In this document: positions 25,601-37,600 of the stretch, piece by piece
How positions within the stretch are numbered: the stretch's first letter is position 1
How the letters are laid out: each line of letters starts with the position of its first letter
Assembly (NCBI GenBank): GCA_030562195.1
Contig: JAUJPP010000002.1
Coordinates: forward strand, 4,092,001 to 4,156,000
Length of the DNA stretch: 64,000 nt
Direction: 5' to 3'
From: Nipponacmea schrenckii
Lineage: Eukaryota > Mollusca > Gastropoda > Lottiidae
The notes under the pieces: generated by a model
Seen by the model: the letters and a program-made list of their open reading frames with translations, nothing else
The model's database searches: none
Told to the model about the DNA's origin: nothing
Translations under genes and position numbers: made by a program

Positions 25601-28600
25601 AGAATATCTCGACTATTAATTTGGGAAAATATATTTCTCCAAGGGTTTCTCTCTTGCTCAATTATAATTCAGTATGAAAACTGACAGTTTGACAACTTCA
25701 GATAGCCAAGATGAACCTAATGCAGTGTGCAATGAGGGGAAATTTTGTCATGATAGCGAAACCACATTTTCCAAAGAGAAGGACAGTTTTCTTGGATGTT
25801 TTACCAATAAAACTACATGCCGGCCCGCAATATTAAATAATGATCAAAAATGGTAAATTCGAGAAATACGTGTAGTTTGTATTTTTTTTTCTGTACGACA
25901 TTAATTTCCACAATGTCAAAAATATGACGATGAACCATCATTTGAAGCGAAAAAACAAAAATGATGTGGGAATTTGGAACTTTATAAGCTAAATGTGAAT
26001 GAATTGAGAATAGACCTGTCTTCTACATTTTGTGAGGCTCTAAAGATCTCTCGACAGTTAGAAATCGAGTAGGCTAATGCTGATGTCCTGGCAAAATTTT
26101 TTCCATTGCACACATTGCGTTGCTCGTCTTCATTAGCCGATGAGGTGCAGCAAAGTAGGACGTAAAACTCCATTCATTAAATTTTCTCCATTTTGTACTC
26201 TTAACTCTTCTACATCAATTGCTAGTGAAGCCACTAGGGCGTCAAAGATAGGATCAGCGTTGTTTTGTTTTCAAAGCCGGAAGACTTCCTGGTGAGTGGA
26301 AGAAATGTAGCCTATAACACAGACAATACCGACGGGCATAGATAAAAAAAAAGTGACCTTGACATGAAATTCTAGTTCAATGGAATTCTTCCCGATGTAA
26401 TATAACCATTTCATTGCCAGACTCGGGGCAATAAAATATAGATCAATACCATATTATGTAAAAAATTTTATATCGAATTAAAGTCTGGTGTCAAACTGCT
26501 TTGTATAATAATATCGCTCTCTTGAGTTCCTAAGTAGGTCCTACACTTACTGTCATCTGAGCAAGTAATTCTGACTACATCGCTTACTAGGGTATACCGG
26601 ATATCCAATAAATTTATCAGTGAAGTCTGACTTTGGGTTTATCTAAAATTAAAGCGCGGATATGATAACATAATAATTTCTTACCAATGACGTCATAATT
26701 ATCATTGAGATGTAACTGGAAAATGTGAATAACAGCCTTCCCATTTAAAATTTGATAATTTTTTTTCGCTTTGTTTTGATGTAAATGCAGTTAAATATTT
26801 ATTGGGTAAATAGACGACGACTAAATTTTTGTTTTTATCGCAAATAACATACATGTACTATTAAGTCTTTACATGTAATGTAATTAGCATATCAACAAAA
26901 AAAAAAAAACTGTGTGCGACAGTGTCCGTCAAGCTGAATCTTTCTTGGTAATGACTGGTAGATTTCTTCTGCAACACATTTTACTTCCGGCGATTTACAA
27001 TAAATCCAGTGCTGTCAATATAGTCCCAAGCTTACAGCTTTATAACCTATAATAGTCAATGATGCATTTTATTTTCATTTTGGATTCATATCTCACAATG
27101 CTTTTCTAATTATCAACTTTGTTTACAAACGCTTGTAGGTCTGAACGACCAGCTAGATGTTTGAACTGCCAGAAACACATGATCACGTGACAATATTGCC
27201 TTCGTCCTAGTACAATAATGGCTGCCATTAATTACCGTGATAGGTTTCAAAGCTCTGACAGAACTTTCATGGGAGCGCGTTAGATAAAAGAGCTGTCAGG
27301 GTCTATCATTAAGTGGTCACATTAAAATCTATGTTGATAGATTCAATAGTTAAGAGCATGGGGGGGGGGGAGAAATTTAAATCGTGCAGACACTTGCTTC
27401 ACCGTGTAAACTATCTGAACAATCCATTTCATATTATATCATCACCATGGTTAAATAAAACAGAATGCAATTTTACCAATCAGCGTTGTTAATACTGTGT
27501 GTTATATCTACAAATTCCTCGACCTAAATATCATTAAAGCGATACTGCGTCTTAGAATGAACTTAAAATTTTAGTTCACAAGACTGTCAATATGAGTATA
27601 TATTCATCAGTTACCTTAATTTTCAAATTTTATCTTCATTCTATTACCCCTTTAAAGTGGCTTACTAAGGATTTGATTTGATACGTGAAGTCTAAATTTG
27701 TTAGTTGTTAACTCTTCACGTGGAAATTCTCCTCTTCCCGAAGTCCCAATTCTTGGGTTGAATGCTTTCTTGACTCATATGAATAATGGCACAATGCATG
27801 GTTCTTTACCCTTTCATGTCACGCCCGCGGTGGCCTCAACTTGTTTTTTTTCTAAAGCATTTCAATTGCTCAGTCGCCATCTCAACTTGCGTGCGCCTCC
27901 AAATTAAAAATTGTTACAGGGTCACGTGATACACACAAAACGAAAGTACGAGATGATGGTTCGGTTGTCTCTATCACGTGACTCTTAGACGTCGATTATT
28001 TTGGAAGCGCACACAATTTAAGAAAACTTTGACGCAACCAAAGGGGGTTAATGATGGTATGATTGGGCTAGCAAAACATCCATCCTTCCAAATATATAGA
28101 GGTTTGGTAGATTCAACGTATGTGAATACGTTTAAAACACCCACACCCACGACGTGCGGAAAATCACCAATTTTTGTGCCTTCGTTTTTCTGACTCTCCC
28201 CCAGTCATATCTGTCAAAATAGCTGTCAGAGGCATGAGAATAGAGTCAGCAAGTTTCGGACTAGTAAGCACCGTCAACGAGGATGCCACTGATGGTGGAA
28301 CTGATGTGGACAAATCGTCGGGATGTCTAGGATGAGTTAAGAAAGGATCAGATTAAAATATAGAATTCGCTTATAGCAATATATCCTATTTAGCAGAGCG
28401 CTCAGGTTAACTCCAGTCTTGTCAGTTTTGTAAAAGATTTAGTAGTAGATTAAGAAATAACTCTTGAAAATTCACACTTAGTTTCTGGTTTCGGTGACCT
28501 AGTTTGAGTTCAGCTGTGTTAGAAAACAGCAGATGTCTCGTCTCATCTGCTACCATTTTACATCATTCAAGGTCAGCATATTGAGACCATTCTATACCCC

Positions 28601-31600
28601 CGGGGAATATAACAAAATAAACCAATGCCAAGGTTTACTCTTGTTTGTCTCTTATTATAGGGAGATTATCTAGAGAAATGAAATAAAATATATGGACTTT
28701 TACGTTCCATGCTTCTGGACCTTGTGGGCTAATGAAGACGGGTAAAGCTTTGAGTGAAAATAATTCAGGACAGTGGTATTTTTGCCATTTCGGACTCCGA
28801 GGCATCTTTAGCGTCCACATCCTGTAGCACACGGGGCCTCGGTATATTGTTTCATTTGAACGTCTAGACAGAGTAGAAGAATTTAAATATAAAAGTCCTT
28901 GAAGAAAAATGAAAATCATTACATTCTTTGTCTCTGAACATTTAATAACAAAAGACAATCGGATTTTGAAACCAGTACTGATTAGGATGTTATGTCTGAA
29001 ACACATAACAAAGGTGATTATTATAACACAGTCGGGAAATTCTTCATGTAATCGCTTGGTAATGTAATGACAATAAATTGACCATCGAATGATATGAAGT
29101 CGGGTTAAAGTCATAAGCTTGTTTACCTACTGATCATTACGACATAAAAAGCGAGCTAGTTGCAGGTGTTTTATTTTCCAGACGCTTTAAGTGACTACAA
29201 CATTGAATTTTGAACTACATGTACTAATCCTTGGGATGATCAAAAACGTGTAATTTTAAAATTGGCCAAAATAATATTTATCTTAACAAAATCCCACTAT
29301 AATCCAATAAATACAAAAAAACTAAGTAAGAATCTATTAAACTTGTATGATTTTGAATTAAGATTTTAATAATACTTAGTTTGATGGATATATCCTCATA
29401 TATTATATAATAAATAGACTTTATTCTTTAGTCATGGCGCCTGGAAAGTCCAACTAAGGAATAAAAATACCCGAATTGACCAATCCTGAGAATTGTATGT
29501 CCATTTTTATAGGTAGTATTCCTTAAAACTCAAAATTACAATGGAGATTTTAGCAACTAAATATTATTTCATCAGACGAGAAATTAAGTGTCATTTTATC
29601 ACGAAAAAAAACCCAATGGTAATGGCTCATTTAAAAAATTAATTAAAAGGTAGATTTAATCTAGAATAGAGTCACGTTATAGGGATGGTTTCACCATGTG
29701 TTAGTACGATCATGCCCAAAGGGTCCCATACACGACAAAAAAAATCGTCAAAATTTTTGATGCAAAATTTGATCATGTGTAGGGTCTATTGATGTAAAAA
29801 ATTTGATGATTTTTTTGATCGTGTATGGGGCCCTTTAGTCTCTTCGGTGTCAAGCTATTCAGTAATAGCGTTCCGTGCGATTTTCAAGGTTTTAGTACTG
29901 ATTGATTCTTTCGTTTCACATCCCAGCACTGTATTTTTTAATATATATAACCTCGTCAAAGGTATTAGTAAGAGCACTATTTGAATTTATCATATTCTTT
30001 CAAAGTATATACTATAGTAGTCGACTTAAACTTTGTTGATAGACAATTTACATGTTACATTTCGGGGAAGGGAAGGATTGAATCTCCCAGATGTACAGGC
30101 CTAGGGTGGAGCAAATATTTTATTGAGAAATGGGGATCTGGATCTGTTGGATGGTTTTCTTCTGTTCTTATCTGAAAAAAATAGGGCGAGAAGTATAGTA
30201 CCTGTTATATACAGATTGCTTTTAGTTTGCTATGAAAAAGGTTGTCATTAAGTTCTGATTTTTTGAATATGCCACTATCATTTTCTGCTTATAGACATGG
30301 GGAATTTCTCTTGAAGACTCATATAAGGGGCATGAACTATTTTGCTTGCTTTATTGCTGGTTGTATTGAAGGGAACTACAAAGGGTGCTATGCCTACACT
30401 GTGGTGAATATTAAGTCCTATGGGTCTTGCTGTATTTAATGTCTCGATCCGATGGGCTTCTCTAGATTGACGGAATTTGGTAGTTTCATCTTCGGGCAAG
30501 TCGATTTCTATGCTCTCAATTAGGGTGAGGTCGTCAAGTGAATGGTCGTCAAGATTGAAATGATTAGAAACATATATTGTTTGGGACATTTTATACATGA
30601 AATTAAGTATATTATATTCGAGTTTTCACATGTTAGGTGCTCTTAGATCGGGTATCTTTTATTCGTAGAGTTACTTAAAAATAATGAGTTTTGGATATAA
30701 AGGGACATCTTTTGCATCTGGTTGACATACACGGGGCACTACTTAACCCTGGAAGTTCTTTGGCATAAAGTCTATTTTTAACTGATATCTGTGCTTGGGT
30801 ATAGAATTTTTTTATGTTTCGTAAAAATCGTTTAGAGTATTCACGCTCTTTCAGTTTTCAGAAAACAATCGTACAGACTTGGCTAAAATCAGAAGAGCTT
30901 GTGCAAATTCGGTGAAATCGCGAAACTTGTGACTTATTTATACCAGAAAAGGTATGTTGGATGAAATGAGCTCTTATGCAAAAGTTGATGAGTGTCGGTT
31001 TCTTTGAAATAGACTTTAATATCTAGTTTATTAGTCTCTGCCATGGAATCTCCTTTCAAGACAGTGGTATCAAGAAAATCTATACTTTTGTGGCTGACGT
31101 TGGCCGTTAGTTACCCATATTAATTTGTAGAATGTCATTTGGTTTTCCTACAATCAAAGCAAGTACGATGCAGTTTCAATATTTTCACTTCCATGGAATA
31201 ATTGATTCACTTGCATGTGGGAGAAAATCCCCAAACCGAAATATCAAATCGCAGTTGACGCAGCATGTTAAATTGGAATTTAAGGAGAACCTTAAGGCAG
31301 ATTTAAAATTTGAATAGCTGACATTGCATGACTGTCATTTCCGACAGTACTCTTATGTTCCCGAATTATATTATTATATACCTTAGTATACCTAGTACAT
31401 GTATATAGATTTGATTAGTTTAGAAATTCTGTCGAAAAATAGTGCAATTTTTTAAATAAATGCCTACTGTTCACAATAAAAAAAATTGATAAAATCACTA
31501 CTGATTTTAAGAATGGACATATTAAGTCTGAAGCTTGGTCATTAAGAATATATTTCTGTTTATTATTTGGCCTTCGGGTGACTTAACTAAGGAATAAAAT

Positions 31601-34600
31601 CTCTTTATAAGACAAGTATAACTTACATTAATTGAATTATAGAGGGATTCAGGCCCGTAGCTGCAGGGTGGCAAGGGGGGGGGGGGCAAAAATAGATCCC
31701 CCCCCCCGAAAATTCTGGCAAATGTCCCATATTATTACTGCAACTCCCCCAATTGCCCCTCCGGATTTGCTTCTTGCCCCCCCCCCCCCGAAAAATTGAG
31801 TCTGGATACGGGCCTGGAGGGATTCTGTCATTTTATTAGTATGGTTTCGACATCAGGTACTGATGAACAAAGACTTATTTTCGCCAAATTTAAACATTTC
31901 AATTTTATGGTCAGAGGTATATACAGATACAGATACTGGGGCTGAAATGGTTCTCGGTGCTTGACACAAATAACTTGATATTGTTATATATTTCAGGCAG
32001 ATATGACAACAACAGAAGCAAAGAAAATTCCCAAATTTCCATTTAATTCAAATATAACAATTCATACCAGTACGTCTAATAAAAAACAGAACATGAACTC
32101 CATATTATGTGAATATTACAGTGAATGGAGTAAATGGACACAATGCAGTAGAAAATGTGAACAAACCAGGGAAAGGCGTTGTCGCCTTCCAGAACAATGT
32201 GGACACAGTTTTGTTAAAGAGAAAAGAATGTGTAAAAACCGATCCAAGAAGCGATGTTCGGTATTGTCTTACAAAATGCTAGGTTTTAAACGACGGAATC
32301 GTTTCATAGAACAATTATTATATGATTTATTATACGATAAATGGTCAAAGTGGAGCCCTTGTAATCGTTCGTGTAAACAAAAGCGTCAAAGGAAATGTAT
32401 GGTGGCCCATATCTGCAGAAAAAGCTCAATTCAGGAAGAACGGCGGTGTCGAGTGCAGGGTAAAAAATGTGAAAGACGATTTATGTTAAAACCCCTCCCA
32501 AAAGTTCGAAATACTAAACCATCGGAAGATAAAACAGAGACCAAAACATTAACGCCTAATGTGTCTAATGCCACTAATGATTCTTCTGTCCAAAGTATGT
32601 ATTTTAATTTCACCTTCCCCGACGCATGTACTTACCATTGACGACACTTCATCATGTCCATCGTCGATTTTAGTTTTAGCCTCTCGATTATTATCACCTG
32701 GACATATTCGCCGTTTTCGGGCATTATTTGTGTAAATATCTGTAAATAGTCTTCGGAAATACCTAAACTAGAAATTTTATTTTCTAATACTATAGATTTG
32801 TATTATATGTTGCATTTAAAGAAATGACAAGTCGTCAATTTAATTTTCAAACACGGATAATTTGTATTTGAAGGGTAAGCTTACGTTGTTTAACTGGGAT
32901 TAATGGATATTACAGATCCGTTTCTGAGACTAAGGCAATTTCGTCCTAACAAATGGCGAATCTGTTTTATTATTTTAAGACATGTAAAATATGTTTTTGA
33001 AACTGCCGGCGTAACTTGATGGCAGCCAGTGTATAAAACGTATATAATTCAGCCTGAAACGAAAATGACCAACTGAATATTTACTTCATAGATTGTAGAG
33101 CTCAATTTCAGCTATTCACATCACTTGTTAAAAATAAAAGATACGGCGTTCGCAAGAATGCCAATAATGTTAACCAATTAATGATAACCTTCCCCACTGT
33201 CACTTGCCTCTATCTGAGTTTGACGCTTGCTCGCTCACCTGTAGGTCCAGGGTACAATCCCGGCAAATGTTGAGGTGCACTTTCAGATTTTTCAGCCCGG
33301 TTTCCCCTTGTCAGTGATGAAGTATGGAGCGAATGACATGGAAAAAGCGTCAAGTCGTTCGGGTGGGACAATAAACCTCGGACCCTTGTGCTACAGGCTA
33401 TGCACATTAAGGTCCCTCGACAGTTGAAAAGAGCTGGCTAATGCCGCTTTCCTGGCAAAATGTCTCTCAATGCACACTGCATGGCATTGCCCGTCTTCAT
33501 TACCCATAAGGCACAGAAAAGTAGGACGCAAAACTCCATTCATTTCATTTGATATTGTATTGCTTTTCTCCGATTGACAGTAAAAATAGAGCTTTAAAAA
33601 AATATTTAGACCTTCCCATCCCTACAGCAACCCCATCAGAACAATTAACAATTCTAGTTAAGAGGGTTGCTGGATTTTAACTGTGATAGACTTGTCGATA
33701 TTTTAATGTATATTTAGAATTCGATGCTTCGTCTGTGGACACAGAATTACAGATGTCCCAATAAAGTGCAGAAAAAATCTATCTCTAAACTCTATTTTAT
33801 TTCGTTTCAGAAGCACCCAGGAAAGTTAAGACAGGAAAATCAGATAATATCAAAGGTGGATGTGGTATTAGACCAACTAATGCTACAGGCTCTTACAGAA
33901 TAGTCGGTGGTCAAGAAGCACGAGCTAATTCATGGCCTTGGGTGGTAGGTATTATCCTTTTATTCAAAATATCAATTTAGATAGTAAATAACTTGAAGAG
34001 CGCAAAAACTACTCATTTCATTATTGACTAGATAGAACAACTGTACCTGCTCTACCGGAAGTTAACAATACTGCGCAAAAATAATGTTGCTGACATAAAC
34101 AGCGAAATTATTGAATTTAGATGAAAAATATTAATGAAGCCAAAACATAAAAGCAATCATTTCAATGTAAATTTCTCTATTTCAACATTGGTGAAACGTG
34201 TGTAGGTTCGTCTTGGTTGGATCGAATGGAATCGGGATTTTCACTTAAAGAGCGATACAGTTTATTACAGATAAACTGAATTATCACATCAAGTGGAAAC
34301 GAAGAATTGTATCCGCACCGTACCCGAATCTGGAACTATCAATAGGTATACAGTAGAAACTAGTAGAAACATAATGTGTCCATGCCGTTTCAGGACCTGT
34401 ATACATTGTCTTTTCGCTTCATCTATTTGCTACTGTATCGATAATCCCGGACTGGACATTGGACTGGTCGCCGTACCTCGTCGATTCGCTTCTTGTTATT
34501 ATTACTGTATCGATAATCCCGGACCGGACATTGGACCGGTCGCCGTATCGATTCGCTTCTTGTAGTTGCTACTGTATCGATGATTCCGGACCGGACATTA

Positions 34601-37600
34601 GACCGGTCGCCGTACCTAGTCGATTCGTTTCTTGTAGTTGCTTCTGTATCGATAATACCGGACTGGACTTCGGACCGGTCGCCATACCTCGTCGATTAGC
34701 TTCTTGTAGTTGCTACTGTATTGATGATTCCGGAACGGACATCGGACCGATCGCCATACCTCGTCGATTCGCTTCTTGTATTGCTTCTGTATCGATAATA
34801 CCGGACTGGACATCGGACCGGTCGCCATACCTCGTCGATTCGCTTCTTGTAGTTGCTACTGTATCGATGATTCCGGACCGGACAGTAGACCGGTCTCCGT
34901 ACCTCGTCGATTCGTTTCTTGTAGTTGCTTCTGTATCGATATTACCGGACTGGACATTGGACCGGTCGCCGTACCTCGTCGATTCACTTCTTGTTATTAT
35001 TACTGTATCGATAATCCCGGACCGGACATTGGACCGGTCGCCGTACCTCGTCGATTCGCTTTCTCTATTTGCTACTGTATCGATAATCCCGGCTGGACTA
35101 TGGACCTGTCGCCGTACTCGTCGATTCGCTTCTTCTATTTGCTACTGTATCGATAATCCCGGCTGGACAATGGACCAGTCGCCGTACCTCGTCGATTCGC
35201 TTCTTCTTTTTCATACTGTATCGATAATCCCGGCTGGACAATGGACCAGTCTCCATACCTCGTCGATTCGCTTCTTTTATTTTCTACTGTATCGATAATC
35301 CCGGCTGGACATTGGACCGGTCGCCGTACCTCGTCGATTCGCTTCTTTTATTTTCTACTGTATCGATAATCCCGGCTGGACATTGGACCGGTCGCCGTAC
35401 CTCGTCGATTCGCTTCTTTTATTTTCTACTGCATCGATAATCCCGGCTGGACAATGGACCAGTCGCCGTACCTCGTCGATTCGATTCTTCTATTTGCTAC
35501 TGTATCGATAATCCCGGCTGGACAATGGACCGGTCGCCGTACCTCGTCGATTCGCTTCTTTTATTTTCTACTGTATCGATAATACCGACTGGACAATGGA
35601 CCGGTCGCCGTACCTCGTCGATCCGCTTCTTCTATTTGCTACTGTATCGATAATCCCGGCTGGACAATGGACCGGTCGCCGTACCTCTTCGATTCGCTTC
35701 TTCTTTTTGCTACTGTATCGAAAATTCCGGCTGGACATTGGGCCGCTCACCGTACCTCGTCGATTCGCTTCTTCTATTTGCTACTGTATCGATAATCCCA
35801 GCTGGACATTGGACCGGTCGCCGTACCTCGTCGATTCGCTTCTTCTATTTGCTACTGTATCGATAATCCCGGGTGGACATTGGACCGCTCGCTGTACCTC
35901 GTCGATTCGCTTCTTCTATTTGCTACTATCGATAATCCCGGCTGTACATTGGACCGCTCACCGTACCTCGTCGATTCGCTTCTTCTTTTTGCTACTGTGT
36001 TGATAATCCCGGCTGGACATTGGACCGGTCGCCGTACCTCGTCGATTCGTTTCTTCTATTTGCTACTATCGATAATCCCGGCTGGACATTGGACTGCTCG
36101 CTGTACCTCGTCGATTCGCTTCTTCTTTTTCATACTGTATCGATAATCCCGGCTGGACATTGGACCGCTCGCTGTACTTCGTCGATTCGCTTCTTCTATT
36201 TGCTACTGTATCGATAATCCCGGCTGAACATTAGACCTTTCGCCGTACCTCGTCTATTCGCTTCTTTTAGTTGTATCGCTAATCTCGGACTTGGCATCTA
36301 ATCTATTTGCGGGCAATTTAAAAGTGCTTTCAGTAATCTGATATGACCCAAGTTGGATATAAAACGGTCAGGAGTGTTCGATGTAGTTTCTCTGCTTGTG
36401 TCTAGAAATGTCATTCAACTGTCATTCTATAGATGACTTAGTAAGGTCAAAGTGGCATTGATTTCGTCTAATAGAACCAGACTTTGTTCGATTCCTCAAA
36501 TATTATGTGTTTGTTTAGGTTGATGGAGAGAGTGATAAACAGGATCTTAGATAAGTGTTGGTATTGAATATAATGTTTGTCAACGTTTTGTTCTCTTAAT
36601 TTCCTTTTTATCTTCTGGAAAATTGCTGAGTAGAGTTGACTTTCATTTGGTCTATATTTAAGTTTGAACATTTATAATTATAGCTAACAAATAAATGATA
36701 TATAGCTACCTTGATTAGAAATTATTTTTAATACGGTACATGTATAAGGATTATGAAAATCAGAAGAGTTGTTCGCGGCCCAATATATTATGTTCTGTTT
36801 GATATTGTTCATAAAAAAAAACAAAAAAAAACTTTGACATGATGTGGTGAAATATGTCCTTAAGTTTATAAAATGATATTTATTAATTTGTATTCGTTTC
36901 GAGAATAAAACAAAGATAGACAATACTGTGGTAGTTCCTATAGTTATTATGAGTTTCGGGTTATGCAGGTGCATTATATATATTATATGAATTTGTGAAT
37001 TCCATATAGCATTCAGTAAATTTCGTGAAAGCATACATTTATTGCGCTTTAAAGGGATACTGCGTCTTAGATTGAACATAAACTTTATAAATATAAACTT
37101 GGTCAATAAGAGCATATATTCAGCAGTTGATAGACCTGTTGCCATAAATTAGGCCTTCAGTTCTCTCCCTCTTGAGTCAGGTACCTCCTATTTGAACCTC
37201 CAGTCTAAAGAGGCTGGCGCGGCATCTGATTTCGGGATAAATCATTTCTAAGGAAGATGGTCTTAATTGAGAAACAGGACCTTCAAACACTCATCTTATC
37301 CGGGTTTCTTTATGTTCTTTTTAATAGTTCTGCTAAAAGTGGCAATGGATATGGCTAGTTTGGAAGTAGTCTACGCCTCTACATCGTCCAGATCAATGTC
37401 ATTGGAAGTCTATCTATCGGTTTGGAATCAAATTGTAGTTGAAATAATCAGGTCTGTGAAAATCTGATTATATCAGAAAAATAAGATTATGATTATTCTA
37501 GATTTAACTGAAGGCTATTTTGATTGATATTTTTCCTAGATGACAGAAATAATTGCTGAAATTACTTCCCACGTTTACAATTACAGATAATTCCACTTGT

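Larger units (their letters stand above)
16613..31996 (+). other. Intron 1 of the protease gene
   Basis: 15.4 kb between the signal-peptide exon and the TSP1 exon. It holds SINE pieces (17.5, 22.5, 25.7, 26.0, 28.7 kb), foldback MITEs (20.1, 23.0, 27.5, 29.2, 31.5 kb), a Mutator-like foldback element (24.6 kb), a second dispersed-repeat family (24.35 kb), a Penelope-like fragment (30.2 kb) and an hAT MITE (31.65 kb). I see no convincing additional exon in it, though a very short one could be missed. Segments 17.8-20.1 kb (apart from weak, decayed SINE-like scraps around 18.65-18.85 kb), 20.5-22.4 kb and 26.2-27.5 kb show only AT-rich unique-looking sequence. Confidence 0.7.

Noticed and set aside
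28635..29114. 159-codon - strand frame
   Set aside because: Part of it is the inverted SINE body; the rest has no motif.
34459..35298. 279-codon open frame
   Set aside because: It is generated by the 71-bp minisatellite whose frames are all open; it sits in an intron and has no domain or start context.
36684..37145. 153-codon - strand frame
   Set aside because: AT-rich, crosses a half MITE, no domain or splice context.
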